Below are positions 23,043-32,267 of a stretch of DNA of 64,000 nt, one piece after another; the first letter of the stretch is position 1; every line of letters begins with the position of its first letter. The translations under genes and the position numbers were made by a program. The notes beneath the pieces were generated by a model that ran no database searches, was not told where the DNA came from, and saw nothing but the letters and a program-made list of their open reading frames with translations. The stretch covers positions 92,891-156,890 of the forward strand of contig NZ_NEGI01000004.1 of assembly GCF_002135345.1 (NCBI RefSeq), given 5' to 3'. Source of the DNA: Acinetobacter sp. ANC 4648 (GTDB lineage: Bacteria > Pseudomonadota > Gammaproteobacteria > Pseudomonadales > Moraxellaceae).

Positions 23043-24542
23043 ATGGACAACCTCAACCCCACAGTCATTACATTTATATTTTATATTATTGTGATGGTAT
23101 GCATTGGTCTTTATGCATATAAAAAGACCACCGACTTTTCAGACTATATTCTCGGTGGACGCAGCTTAGGTAGCTTTGTTACGGCATTATCAGCTGGTGC
23201 ATCCGACATGAGTGGTTGGTTACTCATGGGTCTTCCTGGAGCAATTTTCCTCACTGGTTTATCTGAGTCTTGGATTGCAATTGGCTTAATTATTGGTGCA
23301 TGGCTAAACTGGTATTTAGTTGCAGGACGTTTACGCGTACATACTGAAATACAAAACAATGCCCTCACCTTGCCCGATTATTTCACCGGACGATTTGGTG
23401 ATAAGAAAAAAGTACTACGTATTATTTCTGCTTTAATCATTTTGACCTTTTTCGCAATTTACTGTGCTTCGGGTATGGTTGCAGGTGCACGTTTATTCGA
23501 AAGTATTTTTGGACTATCCTACACAACTGCACTTTGGGTGAGTGCCATTGCAACGATTAGTTATGTTTGTATCGGTGGATTCCTTGCTATTAGTTGGACA
23601 GATACTTTCCAAGCAGGTCTAATGATTTTTGCACTTCTCCTTGCACCAATCATGACTTATCTCACACTAGGTGATACACACCATGTGATTCAACTGATTG
23701 AAATTGCACGTCCACATGCATCAAATATGTTTACGGGTGTTAGTGCAATCGCCATTATTTCATCCATGGCATGGGGCTTAGGCTATTTTGGACAACCCCA
23801 TATCTTAATCCGCTTTATGGCAGCAGACTCAGTACGCTCTATTCCCAATGCACGGCGTATTGGCATGACTTGGATGATTTTATGTCTAGGTGGTGCAGTT
23901 GCGGTTGGTTATATTGGAATTGCTTACTTCCAAATTCATCCAGAATTAGCGACAAATGTCACTCAAAATCCTGAAACAGTCTTTATGGAACTCACTAAAC
24001 TCCTGTTTAATCCTTGGGTTGCAGGTGTTGTACTCGCAGCAATTTTAGCTGCAGTCATGAGTACCTTAAGCTGTCAACTTTTAGTCTGCTCGAGCACGCT
24101 TACAGAGGATTTATACAAAGTATTTATCCGTAAAAATGCTTCACAAGCTGAATTGGTTTGGATCGGACGCTTGATGGTTCTTGCTATTGCTGTACTTGCA
24201 ATCTTTATTGCGATGAATCCAAATAGTAAAGTTTTAGGCTTAGTGGCTTATGCATGGGCGGGTTTTGGTGCTGCATTTGGCCCCTTAATCATCTTGTCGC
24301 TGTTCTGGAAACGTATGACGTTAAATGGTGCTTTAGTCGGGATGATTGTCGGTGCTTTAACCGTGATTATCTGGAAAAACACCATGGCTGTAACGGGTCT
24401 TTATGAGATTGTTCCTGGATTTATTTTATCTTTCATCAGCATCATTGTCGTGAGCTTATTGGATAAAGCACCAAGCCAAGAAGTAATTGAGCGTTTTGAG
24501 AAATCTGAACAAACCTATGAGCATGAAATGAAAAACTTATAA
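23043..24542 (+). CDS. putP: Sodium/proline symporter
   Basis: PutP imports proline with sodium. I start at the ATG at 23043 (MDNLNPTVITFIFYIIVMV), preceded by an AAGGA site. The earlier in-frame ATG at 23010 lacks one. The 499-residue protein has about 13 membrane helices of the SSS fold. Near residue 50 is FVTALSAGASDMSGWLLMGL followed by ESWIAIGL, both nearly as in E. coli PutP. The family sodium-site helix occurs later. With the Lrp-type regulator and putA immediately to the right it forms a proline-utilisation cluster. Confidence 0.95.
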   Translation: MDNLNPTVITFIFYIIVMVCIGLYAYKKTTDFSDYILGGRSLGSFVTALSAGASDMSGWLLMGLPGAIFLTGLSESWIAIGLIIGAWLNWYLVAGRLRVHTEIQNNALTLPDYFTGRFGDKKKVLRIISALIILTFFAIYCASGMVAGARLFESIFGLSYTTALWVSAIATISYVCIGGFLAISWTDTFQAGLMIFALLLAPIMTYLTLGDTHHVIQLIEIARPHASNMFTGVSAIAIISSMAWGLGYFGQPHILIRFMAADSVRSIPNARRIGMTWMILCLGGAVAVGYIGIAYFQIHPELATNVTQNPETVFMELTKLLFNPWVAGVVLAAILAAVMSTLSCQLLVCSSTLTEDLYKVFIRKNASQAELVWIGRLMVLAIAVLAIFIAMNPNSKVLGLVAYAWAGFGAAFGPLIILSLFWKRMTLNGALVGMIVGALTVIIWKNTMAVTGLYEIVPGFILSFISIIVVSLLDKAPSQEVIERFEKSEQTYEHEMKNL

Positions 24543-24559
24543 TCCTAACAATTCAATTC

Positions 24560-24580
24560 AGGGGCTTATGCCCCTTTTTT
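24560..24580 (+). terminator. Terminator after putP
   Basis: AGGGGC and GCCCCT pair around TTAT, followed by five T. It lies 18 bases after the putP stop codon. Confidence 0.88.
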
Positions 24581-24622
24581 GATGACTTGTTTTAATAACT
24601 TCAATCTCAGTAAAATGATTGA

Positions 24623-25111
24623 TTACTTGATTCGAGTTGGTAAATTTAAGCGACTGCTGTCCTTAATGACTTCCATAACTGGGTAACTACGTGTTTCTTT
24701 TACCCCAGGTAATTGCCACAAAATTTGCCCAGATATACGGCGAAACTCCTCCATATTGGCACAGCCTATTTTCACTAAAAAATCAAATCCCCCGCTAATC
24801 ATATGACATGCCATAATTTCAGGATATTGCACCACTGCATCTGAAAATGAATCTAAAACATTTGGGGTAGTTTTATCTAACAGGATTTCCACAAATACAA
24901 CAAAATTTGAATTTAACAATTCTGGGTTAAGTTTTGCCTCATAACCGAGGATATAACCTTCATTGCTAAGTTTTTGCACACGCGCTAAAGCTGCTGTCGC
25001 AGATAAGTTAACTTCTTCCGCTAATTTTACATTCGAAATTTTCCCATCCTTCTGGAGGATATCCAAAATTTTTATATCAATACGATCGAGTGTCGAAATC
25101 TGGGGCGGCAT
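24623..25111 (-). CDS. Lrp/AsnC-family regulator, probable activator of putA
   Basis: The 162-residue protein has the Lrp layout. An N-terminal helix-turn-helix (STLDRIDIKILDILQKDGKISNVKLAEEVNLS) comes first. A RAM/ligand domain follows (about 70-150), with VQYPEIMACHMISGGFDFLVKIG. It is divergent from putA across 120 bases. Lrp-type regulators next to putA (PutR, BkdR-like) usually activate it in response to proline. Because this PutA lacks its own DNA-binding domain, regulation by this protein is a reasonable inference. Confidence 0.87.
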   Translation of the reverse strand: MPPQISTLDRIDIKILDILQKDGKISNVKLAEEVNLSATAALARVQKLSNEGYILGYEAKLNPELLNSNFVVFVEILLDKTTPNVLDSFSDAVVQYPEIMACHMISGGFDFLVKIGCANMEEFRRISGQILWQLPGVKETRSYPVMEVIKDSSRLNLPTRIK

Positions 25112-25231
25112 ACTAATTATTCTCTAAAAAATGATCCAAATATAGTGAGTTATTCGGCTATATTTTTGTAATGATAAATTATATAAGGCTCTCGCCTCAA
25201 CAAATATATTTACTCGTCACAGGACGTTGAC

Positions 25232-28200
25232 ATGAATATGACACATACAGCTCCCAATATAGATTCAACTCTCCCAAGTTTTGATTACATTACAGAATTT
25301 AAAGAAAAAACTGATTATGAAATTGCGATTAATACTGCTTGGCGACGTGCAGAACCTGACTGTGTAGAACACTTACTCAAACATACACACATTGATCAGG
25401 AACTGAATCAAAAAATTTATGATTTAGCCTTTAATTTAGCGCACAGTTTACGTGAGCGTAAAAGTTCCACTGGCAAAGCAGGTATTGTTCAGGGATTACT
25501 TCAAGAATTTTCCCTTTCCTCTCAAGAAGGTATTGCGTTGATGTGCTTAGCAGAAGCCTTATTGCGTATTCCAGACAGTGCAACGCGTGATTTACTGATT
25601 CGTGACAAAATTAATCAGGGTAATTGGAAAGATCATTTAGGGCAAAGTAACCTGATGTTTGTCAATGCTGCAGCTTGGGGTCTCATGCTCACAGGCAAAC
25701 TTATGGAAACCCCAAAACAAAAAAGCCTCTCCAGCATTCTCACCTCACTACTGGCACGAAGTGGAAAAGGTATTATTCGTAAAGCCGTTGACGCTGCAAT
25801 GCGAATGATGGGCGAACAATTTGTCACGGGTGAAACGATTAAAGAAGCCTTAAACCATGCTAAAGATTTAGAAGAAAAAGGCTTCCGCTACTCTTACGAT
25901 ATGCTAGGCGAGGCTGCCTTAACAGAACATGATGCCAATCGTTACTTTGAGGATTATACTCAAGCCATTCACGCCATTGGTAAAGCTTCCACAGATAAAG
26001 ATGTTTATACAGGCCCCGGTATTTCAATTAAGCTTTCCGCATTGCACCCACGTTATCAACGTGCACAAATTGCACGCGTACATGATGAACTGTATGGCAA
26101 AATTTTAGAACTCGCCGTATTGGCTAAAAATTATAATATTGGCCTCAACATTGATGCCGAAGAAGCAGATCGACTAGAAATCTCATTAGAATTATTAGAA
26201 CGCCTCTGCTTTGAACCAGAACTATCGAATTGGAAAGGCATTGGCTTCGTGATCCAAGCTTACCAAAAACGCTGCTTCTATGTGGTCGATTATATTATTG
26301 ATCTTGCAAAACGTAGCCAAAAACGACTGATGATTCGTTTGGTCAAAGGTGCTTATTGGGATAGCGAAATTAAGAAAGCACAAATTGATGGCATGACTGA
26401 TTACCCTGTCTTCACCCGTAAAGTGCATACCGATTTATCCTATATTGCTTGTGCAAAAAAATTATTGGCTGCACCCGATCACATCTATCCACAGTTTGCG
26501 ACGCACAATGCTCAAACCGTTGCAACCATTTATAATCTAGCCAATCCAAATCAATATTATATGGATCAATATGAGTTCCAATGTCTACATGGCATGGGTG
26601 AGCCCTTATATGAACAAGTGGTCGGCAATATCGCAAATAAAAAACTCGGCATTCCTTGTCGTATCTACGCACCCGTAGGTAATCACGAAACCTTATTGGC
26701 CTACTTAGTTCGTCGCTTACTGGAAAATGGTGCAAATACTTCGTTCGTCAACCGTATCGCAGACAAAAATATAAATATTGATGATCTCATTGAAAATCCA
26801 ATTCATGAGATTCAGCAGACAGCACACAAAACTGGAATCATCGGTGAAAAGCACACCGCCATTCCATTACCAAAAAATCTCTTAAAAAAGGTCAGAGCCA
26901 ATTCGCATGGTATTGATTTAGCCAACGATGCTGAATTACAACAATTAAATCAAGTAGTGAGGAAACTTTCCCAACAGACATGGCAAAGCCAAGCCTTAAT
27001 TAATAACTTTGATGTATGTAACATCCATGAGCAAACACCAAAACTCATTGTGAATCCCGCAAATCATGCAGATATTGTCGGTATTGTTTATGAGGCTGAA
27101 CTACAACATGTAGAACTTGCATTAAATTACGCTACGACAGCCTTTCAAACTTGGCAACACACCCAGCAAAATGATCGTGCTGGAAAGTTATTAAAAGCGG
27201 CCGATATAATGGAAGCTCGGATGCAAGATTTAATGGTCTTGCTCTGTAGAGAAGCTGGAAAAACCTATTCCAATGGAATTTCTGAAGTTCGTGAGGCGGT
27301 CGATTTCCTTCGGTATTATGCTGAACAAGTAAAATCGATCGACAATTCAGAAATTAAGCCTTTAGGCACAGTACTTTGTATCAGCCCTTGGAATTTTCCA
27401 CTCGCCATCTTTACCGGCCAAATTGCCGCAGCCTTAGCAGCAGGAAACTGTGTGATTGCTAAACCTGCTGAACAAACACCACTCATTGCAGCTGAAGCCA
27501 TTAAAATACTATGGGAAGCTGGTATACCTCAAGCTGTTGTCCAGCTCTTACCCGGTCGTGGCGAAACAATCGGCGCTCAACTGAGTCGGGATGATCGCAT
27601 TCACGCCATCATGTTCACAGGTTCTACCGAAGTTGCTAAAATTTTACAAAAAACGCTAGCCAACCGTTTAAGTCCGACAGGTCACCCTATACCACTCATT
27701 GCGGAAACGGGTGGACAAAATGCAATGATTGTGGATTCTTCAGCACTCACCGAACAGGTGGTACAAGATGCCGTAAACTCAGCATTTGACAGTGCAGGAC
27801 AACGTTGCTCAGCATTACGTATTCTTTGTGTACAAGAAGATAATGCACAGACTGTAATGGCTATGCTGAAAGGCGCAATGCAACAACTCAAGGTCGGGCA
27901 CCCTATTTATTTAAATACTGATGTTGGGCCTGTCATTGATACAGAAGCACAATCAAATATTGAAAAGCATATTCAAACCATGCGATCTAAAGGCTATCCA
28001 GTGCATCAATTGATGTGCAATGCAAATACTGATGAACTGAAACATGGCACATTTGTTTCACCAACTTTAATTGAATTACCGCATCTCAATGATTTAAAAC
28101 GTGAGGTTTTTGGCCCCGTTTTACATCTCATTACCTATAAATATGGTGAAATTGAACAATTACTTGAGCAGATCAATCATAAAGGTTATGGCTTAACTAT

Positions 28201-28984
28201 GGGCCTACACACTCGCATTGATGAAACTATTCAAACAACCATTATTAAAGCAGAAGTCGGTAATTTATATATTAACCGCAACATCGTTGGTGCTGTTGTT
28301 GGGGTACAACCTTTTGGTGGTGAAGGCCTCTCTGGCACTGGCCCGAAAGCTGGTGGCCCCCTATACATGGCTAAACTGATGCAGCAGCAAGATACTGCAT
28401 TACAACAACCATTCGGTACAATTACGATAATTACTCCTGACACCCAAGAACAGCCGCTGTATCAACAATTCAAAGCATGGGTAAAACAGCGATTCCCTCA
28501 CCAGCCATTAAAAACATTAAATTCATCCGTTGGTATCTATGAATTACCCGGACCAACAGGTGAGAGTAATAAATATACGATATTACCAAGAAAGCGTACT
28601 TTGATCATTGCAAAAAATGAGGGAGTGCAATTACAACAACTAGCAGCAATCTACGCAGTAGGCAGCCAAGTGGTAATAATGCAAGATAATCAATTTATGC
28701 TCAAAAATATTCAGTCCATGCCTGAATCGTTACGCAAAAGTATTCATATGATCCAAAATATTGAAACTGATCAATTTGATGCTGTGCTGTACCAAGGAAA
28801 TCAAGAAAATTTACTGCGCTTACAAATTCAAATTGCCAACCGAAAAGGTGCAATTGTTGGTATTACACATGTGACCGCAGATGTTCAACATATTCCATTA
28901 GAGCCATTATTGATTGAACGTGCACTCAGTATTAATACCGCTGCTGCTGGTGGTAATGCCAGTTTGATGACTTTGGAAAATTAA
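25232..28984 (+). CDS. putA: Bifunctional proline dehydrogenase / P5C dehydrogenase (no DNA-binding domain)
   Basis: PutA oxidises proline to glutamate in two steps. The 1250-residue protein has a helical linker (about 30-150) and an FAD-dependent proline dehydrogenase barrel (about 185-500) with DAEEADRLEISL and IRLVKGAYWDSEIK. An aldehyde dehydrogenase domain (about 590-1060) follows, with CISPWNFPLAIFTGQ, AETGGQNAMIVDSSAL and the catalytic Cys in DSAGQRCSALR. The C-terminal about 200 residues are the ALDH-superfamily extension. The N-terminus lacks the ribbon-helix-helix repressor domain of E. coli PutA, which has 1320 residues. The ATG at 25232 follows AGGACGTTGAC. Confidence 0.96.
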   Translation: MNMTHTAPNIDSTLPSFDYITEFKEKTDYEIAINTAWRRAEPDCVEHLLKHTHIDQELNQKIYDLAFNLAHSLRERKSSTGKAGIVQGLLQEFSLSSQEGIALMCLAEALLRIPDSATRDLLIRDKINQGNWKDHLGQSNLMFVNAAAWGLMLTGKLMETPKQKSLSSILTSLLARSGKGIIRKAVDAAMRMMGEQFVTGETIKEALNHAKDLEEKGFRYSYDMLGEAALTEHDANRYFEDYTQAIHAIGKASTDKDVYTGPGISIKLSALHPRYQRAQIARVHDELYGKILELAVLAKNYNIGLNIDAEEADRLEISLELLERLCFEPELSNWKGIGFVIQAYQKRCFYVVDYIIDLAKRSQKRLMIRLVKGAYWDSEIKKAQIDGMTDYPVFTRKVHTDLSYIACAKKLLAAPDHIYPQFATHNAQTVATIYNLANPNQYYMDQYEFQCLHGMGEPLYEQVVGNIANKKLGIPCRIYAPVGNHETLLAYLVRRLLENGANTSFVNRIADKNINIDDLIENPIHEIQQTAHKTGIIGEKHTAIPLPKNLLKKVRANSHGIDLANDAELQQLNQVVRKLSQQTWQSQALINNFDVCNIHEQTPKLIVNPANHADIVGIVYEAELQHVELALNYATTAFQTWQHTQQNDRAGKLLKAADIMEARMQDLMVLLCREAGKTYSNGISEVREAVDFLRYYAEQVKSIDNSEIKPLGTVLCISPWNFPLAIFTGQIAAALAAGNCVIAKPAEQTPLIAAEAIKILWEAGIPQAVVQLLPGRGETIGAQLSRDDRIHAIMFTGSTEVAKILQKTLANRLSPTGHPIPLIAETGGQNAMIVDSSALTEQVVQDAVNSAFDSAGQRCSALRILCVQEDNAQTVMAMLKGAMQQLKVGHPIYLNTDVGPVIDTEAQSNIEKHIQTMRSKGYPVHQLMCNANTDELKHGTFVSPTLIELPHLNDLKREVFGPVLHLITYKYGEIEQLLEQINHKGYGLTMGLHTRIDETIQTTIIKAEVGNLYINRNIVGAVVGVQPFGGEGLSGTGPKAGGPLYMAKLMQQQDTALQQPFGTITIITPDTQEQPLYQQFKAWVKQRFPHQPLKTLNSSVGIYELPGPTGESNKYTILPRKRTLIIAKNEGVQLQQLAAIYAVGSQVVIMQDNQFMLKNIQSMPESLRKSIHMIQNIETDQFDAVLYQGNQENLLRLQIQIANRKGAIVGITHVTADVQHIPLEPLLIERALSINTAAAGGNASLMTLEN

Positions 28985-29095
28985 TTTTAAAAGAAAGAAT
29001 ACCTAGTTACTTCAGCTTAGGTATTTTGGTTTTCCCTTTCTACTCAGAAAACTAAAATCAATATGTCTAACAGACCTGAATGAAAATACTATCTG

Positions 29096-29125
29096 ATCCA
29101 AGCCATAAATATGGCTTGGATTTTT
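29096..29125 (+). terminator. Terminator downstream of putA
   Basis: ATCCAAGCCAT pairs perfectly with ATGGCTTGGAT around AAAT, followed by T5. It lies between convergent putA and the tetR gene. Confidence 0.85.
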
Positions 29126-29132
29126 ATTTCAT

Positions 29133-29696
29133 TTACATTGCCCGATATGATCTCTGGATCAACTCTTCTTTCATTGCAATAAAGTCAGCAGAGCCTTGAG
29201 GATCTAGACGCTCAATAAACCATGCTCCATCTGCTGCATAACGTAGTATTTTCAGATACATATCTTGATCAGTTGCAGCATGTCGTGCTAAACGATTGTC
29301 CAACCAGTGATTCCACAAATGACTGAATGATTGTTCTGTCACCATAACCATCGAAAGCGCCCCCCATAATGAATGTACGCCAAAGGCTTCACTAGTGAGT
29401 GTTAATTCAATATATGCACGCGTAAAACAACCATACTTCTCAGGATCAATTGCAATCATGCAATCCACCTCTTGATCTAATTGACTAAGAATCAGATTCA
29501 ACATTGCTTCTATCAAAATTTTCTTGTTGGCAAAATGATGAAATACTCCACCTTTGGTAATGCCGGCTAATGTTGCTACTGCCTGAATCGAGACACCTGT
29601 CACCCCCTTTTCAGCGGCCAATTGCATGGCACCATCCAAAATACGTTTACGCACTAATTCTGGTTCTTTCTTACGTTGATAAGCATTTTCCATCAT
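29133..29696 (-). CDS. TetR-family regulator of the SMR efflux gene
   Basis: The 187-residue protein has a TetR N-terminal helix-turn-helix: KRILDGAMQLAAEKGVTGVS, then VATLAGITKGGVFHHFANKKI near residues 40-60. A divergent helical ligand domain follows. It lies nine bases downstream of the SMR transporter gene on the same strand, so the two form one operon. An inverted repeat just upstream of the SMR gene (30065-30090) is the likely operator. The design suggests a drug-responsive repressor controlling its own operon. The ligand is unknown. Confidence 0.88.
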   Translation of the reverse strand: MMENAYQRKKEPELVRKRILDGAMQLAAEKGVTGVSIQAVATLAGITKGGVFHHFANKKILIEAMLNLILSQLDQEVDCMIAIDPEKYGCFTRAYIELTLTSEAFGVHSLWGALSMVMVTEQSFSHLWNHWLDNRLARHAATDQDMYLKILRYAADGAWFIERLDPQGSADFIAMKEELIQRSYRAM

Positions 29697-29705
29697 GGTT
29701 ATTCT

Positions 29706-30050
29706 TTAATGTCCTGCTGCCTTAGAAAATACATTAATCACCACTACACCCGCTACAATTAAACCAATCCCAATTATTGCTGCAGTATCTAAGCTTTGCT
29801 TAAAAAGAAAAAATCCAATAATCGCAGTCAGAATAATCCCGACACCAGCCCAAATCGCATATGCAATTCCCAATGGAATCACCTTAATCACTTGTGAAAG
29901 TAAGTAAAATGCAATACTAAACAAAACTACGACAGCTAAGGAAGGCCACAATTTAGTAAATCCCTCAGATTTAACCAAAAAAGTAGAGCCTGCTACCTCA
30001 GAAATAATCGCTAGACCTAGCATACAGTATGCAAATACTACAGGATTCAT
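29706..30050 (-). CDS. Small multidrug resistance (SMR) transporter
   Basis: The 114-residue protein has four membrane helices typical of the EmrE/QacE group. The membrane Glu is in AIISEVAGSTFLV near residue 18. PLGIAYAIWAGVGIILTAIIGF is the signature third helix, and GIGLIVAGVVVINVFSK is the fourth. Such dimers export quaternary ammonium compounds and dyes by proton antiport. Because only one SMR gene is present with a TetR partner, a homodimer of the Qac type is more likely than a paired type. The substrate has not been shown. Confidence 0.9.
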   Translation of the reverse strand: MNPVVFAYCMLGLAIISEVAGSTFLVKSEGFTKLWPSLAVVVLFSIAFYLLSQVIKVIPLGIAYAIWAGVGIILTAIIGFFLFKQSLDTAAIIGIGLIVAGVVVINVFSKAAGH

Positions 30051-30064
30051 CTATAACTCCAACT

Positions 30065-30090
30065 TAAGATACCAACCGATAGGTATCTTA
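30065..30090. promoter_or_regulatory. Inverted-repeat operator upstream of the SMR-tetR operon
   Basis: TAAGATACC and GGTATCTTA form perfect 9-bp arms around an eight-base spacer (AACCGATA). It ends 15 bases upstream of the SMR start codon, where a repressor would block transcription or elongation. It has the size expected for a TetR-family operator. Confidence 0.75.
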
Positions 30091-30215
30091 ACATCACAAT
30101 CAAAAAATTAAAATTGTTTTTAGGGTGAATTCATTTGGTATATAAATGCTCGATTAAAAAATACCAGCTACAAATTGAAAGAGTTGATTCAATAGGTTAT
30201 ATAAATACTCACGCT

Positions 30216-30542
30216 CTAAGTGTCTTCGCTCATACAGAGTTCAAAATAATGCTTACGATATTTCTCAATCATCTGCTGCTTGCCCAAATCGGTATTTAAT
30301 ACGGGCTGTTGATAGGCTTCTTCAACAATAAATTCATATAAATCTTTCGAATCGCCCTCAAACTCTAAGGCAATACGCTTTTGTATCTGCAAAGGAGTAT
30401 TATCTTGTCTTTGCTGCATCACTTCTTCAGCAAGAGCAGCAATCCCTTCACAGACATTACTTTCATCAATTTTAGTTTTCTCAATAGAGGCCATCGTCAT
30501 TCCAGAAACCAACAAGCATCCGAGTAAAATTATTTTTTTCAT
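30216..30542 (-). CDS. Small exported protein, function unknown
   Basis: The 108-residue product has a Sec signal peptide (MKKIILLGCLLVSGMTMAS, cleavage likely after MA or AS). The mature part is about 90 residues, mostly helical and acidic: VCEGIAALAEEVMQQRQDN, then EGDSKDLYEFIVEEAYQQ. Two cysteines (in VCEG and ELCMS) could form a disulfide. No family is recognised. It is likely periplasmic, and transcribed alone on the minus strand. Confidence 0.7.
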   Translation of the reverse strand: MKKIILLGCLLVSGMTMASIEKTKIDESNVCEGIAALAEEVMQQRQDNTPLQIQKRIALEFEGDSKDLYEFIVEEAYQQPVLNTDLGKQQMIEKYRKHYFELCMSEDT

Positions 30543-30702
30543 AATGCCACCTGATGAATATGGATTAACTTAATAGGCTATCGATATATTACGCCACTAC
30601 TTGACTAAATATTAGACAACCCTTGTTTTATAACGCCCAATCCTATAGCTCCCCTACCAGTAAAAAAACTAGACATTCATACATATCAGCTAAAATTGAT
30701 AT

Positions 30703-30779
30703 AAAAAAAGCCTGCAACTTGGGGAAGGTGCAGGCTGTAAACTGAAAATCAGTTAATAGAGATAGAAACTACATCCATT
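30703..30779 (-). ncRNA. Candidate small RNA with intrinsic terminator
   Basis: On the minus strand a perfect TATAAT (30785-30790) precedes a stretch of about 77 bases with three successive hairpins. The first is a bulged 5' stem (arms 30758-30768 and 30778-30784). The second is AACTGA-TTT-TCAGTT (30740-30754). The third is a strong stem AGCCTGCA/TGCAGGCT followed by seven T (30702-30736). No reading frame fills the stretch, and the terminator is not needed by tRNA-fMet, which has its own. The -35 region is weak. This is an inference from structure only. Confidence 0.5.
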
Positions 30780-30924
30780 TCTCTATTATATTTTCTGACT
30801 AAAATAAACAATAAACATTGGCATAATATTACATTTTATTGATACGTATCACTCTTTCATAAGCTTTAACGTAATAACAGACTATGCGGAATTGATTAAG
30901 TAAACAAATACTTTAAAAGTGATA

Positions 30925-30959
30925 TAAAAAAACCCAATCTGTATAGAACAAATTGGGTT
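30925..30959 (-). terminator. Terminator of the tRNA-fMet transcript
   Basis: AACCCAAT pairs with ATTGGGTT across a 13-base loop. On the minus strand it is followed by seven T. It begins 23 bases after the tRNA 3' end. Confidence 0.8.
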
Positions 30960-30981
30960 ATAAACTTTGAATCTTTCTCGT

Positions 30982-31058
<77 letters not shown>

Positions 31059-31224
31059 TCAACGAAGTGGTATTCTACGACCAAAATCTGACATTATCAA
31101 GCTTTATTGCATAAATGTTTAAATTAAATTAAAAAATTAACATTCATGTGAATAATACTTTATTTCAATAACCCATAAAAGTATATGCATAACTATGTGA
31201 TTTACATTTTAAGCGATCAAAATT

Positions 31225-31680
31225 TTAGCCACACGTAGCTTGGATTATTTTCTTCGACTTTGGATCAATCGTAACTGTAATTCGATTCTCACGATAATCC
31301 ATAGTCACAGGATCATTTGGTGTAACAGTACGAATCATACTTGATTGAGTTTTTTGTTGTATTTGCGCATCAGACAATCCTGATTGACCTATCAGTTTCT
31401 GAGCTTCCTCAGGTAAACATTTCGCTTGGCTTTCACGAAAAAATGCCCATTCTTCTACGACTTGACCATTCGCTAACCGACAATAACCTGCTTGTCCGCC
31501 ATTTGCATCAGTTCTTATTTCTAACTTTCCACCCTGTTCAATACAATATTGGCTGGCAGGATTCGCCATTCCAATTTTAGGCTGAGATTGATTTTTATTG
31601 GCTGTACTTGCACATGCAGTTAATGTAACAGCTGCTAAAGCAAGACCTAAGCAAGTCATTTTTTTCATAAATTTAAACAT
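31225..31680 (-). CDS. Lipoprotein with DUF333 and I78 inhibitor-like domains
   Basis: I start at the ATG at 31680, because an in-frame TTG at 31692 has no ribosome site and GAG lies seven bases before this ATG. That gives 151 residues. MFKFMKKMTCLGLALAAVTL leads to the lipobox LTAC with Cys23. A DUF333 segment follows (ANPASQYCIEQGGKLEIRT, then GYCRLANGQVVEEWAFFR). The C-terminal part (CLPEEAQKLIGQ, then VTMDYRENRITVTIDPKSK) resembles protease inhibitor I78. DUF333 and I78 are both seen in envelope proteins. A periplasmic protease-inhibitor role is an inference. Confidence 0.8.
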   Translation of the reverse strand: MFKFMKKMTCLGLALAAVTLTACASTANKNQSQPKIGMANPASQYCIEQGGKLEIRTDANGGQAGYCRLANGQVVEEWAFFRESQAKCLPEEAQKLIGQSGLSDAQIQQKTQSSMIRTVTPNDPVTMDYRENRITVTIDPKSKKIIQATCG

Positions 31681-31692
31681 TACATAACTCAA

Positions 31693-32267
31693 AAATTAAA
31701 TTTATCAAAAAAATTATATTTAAATGTTTACTTTTTGAAACAAAAAACCAATCTTGTAATAAGCTTCAGGCATTACAACTCAAAAGTTCATATCTTATAT
31801 ACTTTAGCTCAAATATATCAATCGACTAAAATGCTATTTTTCTCTAAATTGATATAGCAATAAATTCTTTACACCAAAAACATATATCACTGCACCATTA
31901 ATGTCTTCTGGATCAAACTTTTAGTACACATACACTCATACTAGAACTATTGTTTCGTATAACTTACACAAAAAATTGGTTTTCATCTAATTATCCCCTA
32001 CCTAATAAAATAACGGATATTTAGGTTAGTACCCACAATCCTAGGTAAAGCTGATCTACCTAGGACAAAGTTATATTAGATTAGCTAGGATCATTGATGA
32101 TAATTGCATTGAATTATTGCAACCTACCATTAAAACAGTGACTGAGATTTAGAGAAGATTCAATGATCTTTTACACTTCATATCTAACTCTTTAGATTTT
32201 TAAACCTAATTTAACTTGCTCACTAATCTGTTAATTATAATAACAAATTGCGTAAAATAATAAACTA
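31693..32267. other. 575-base gap with a dyad and a possible gene remnant
   Basis: There is no intact gene. An inverted repeat CCTAGGTA/TACCTAGG with a nine-base loop lies at 32040-32064 and has no T-run. Just right of it, a plus-strand frame of about 28 codons (SYIRLARIIDDNCIELLQPT and a few more) ends at a stop near 32150 and has no start, so it may be the tail of a lost gene. The rest is AT-rich without features. Confidence 0.4.
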
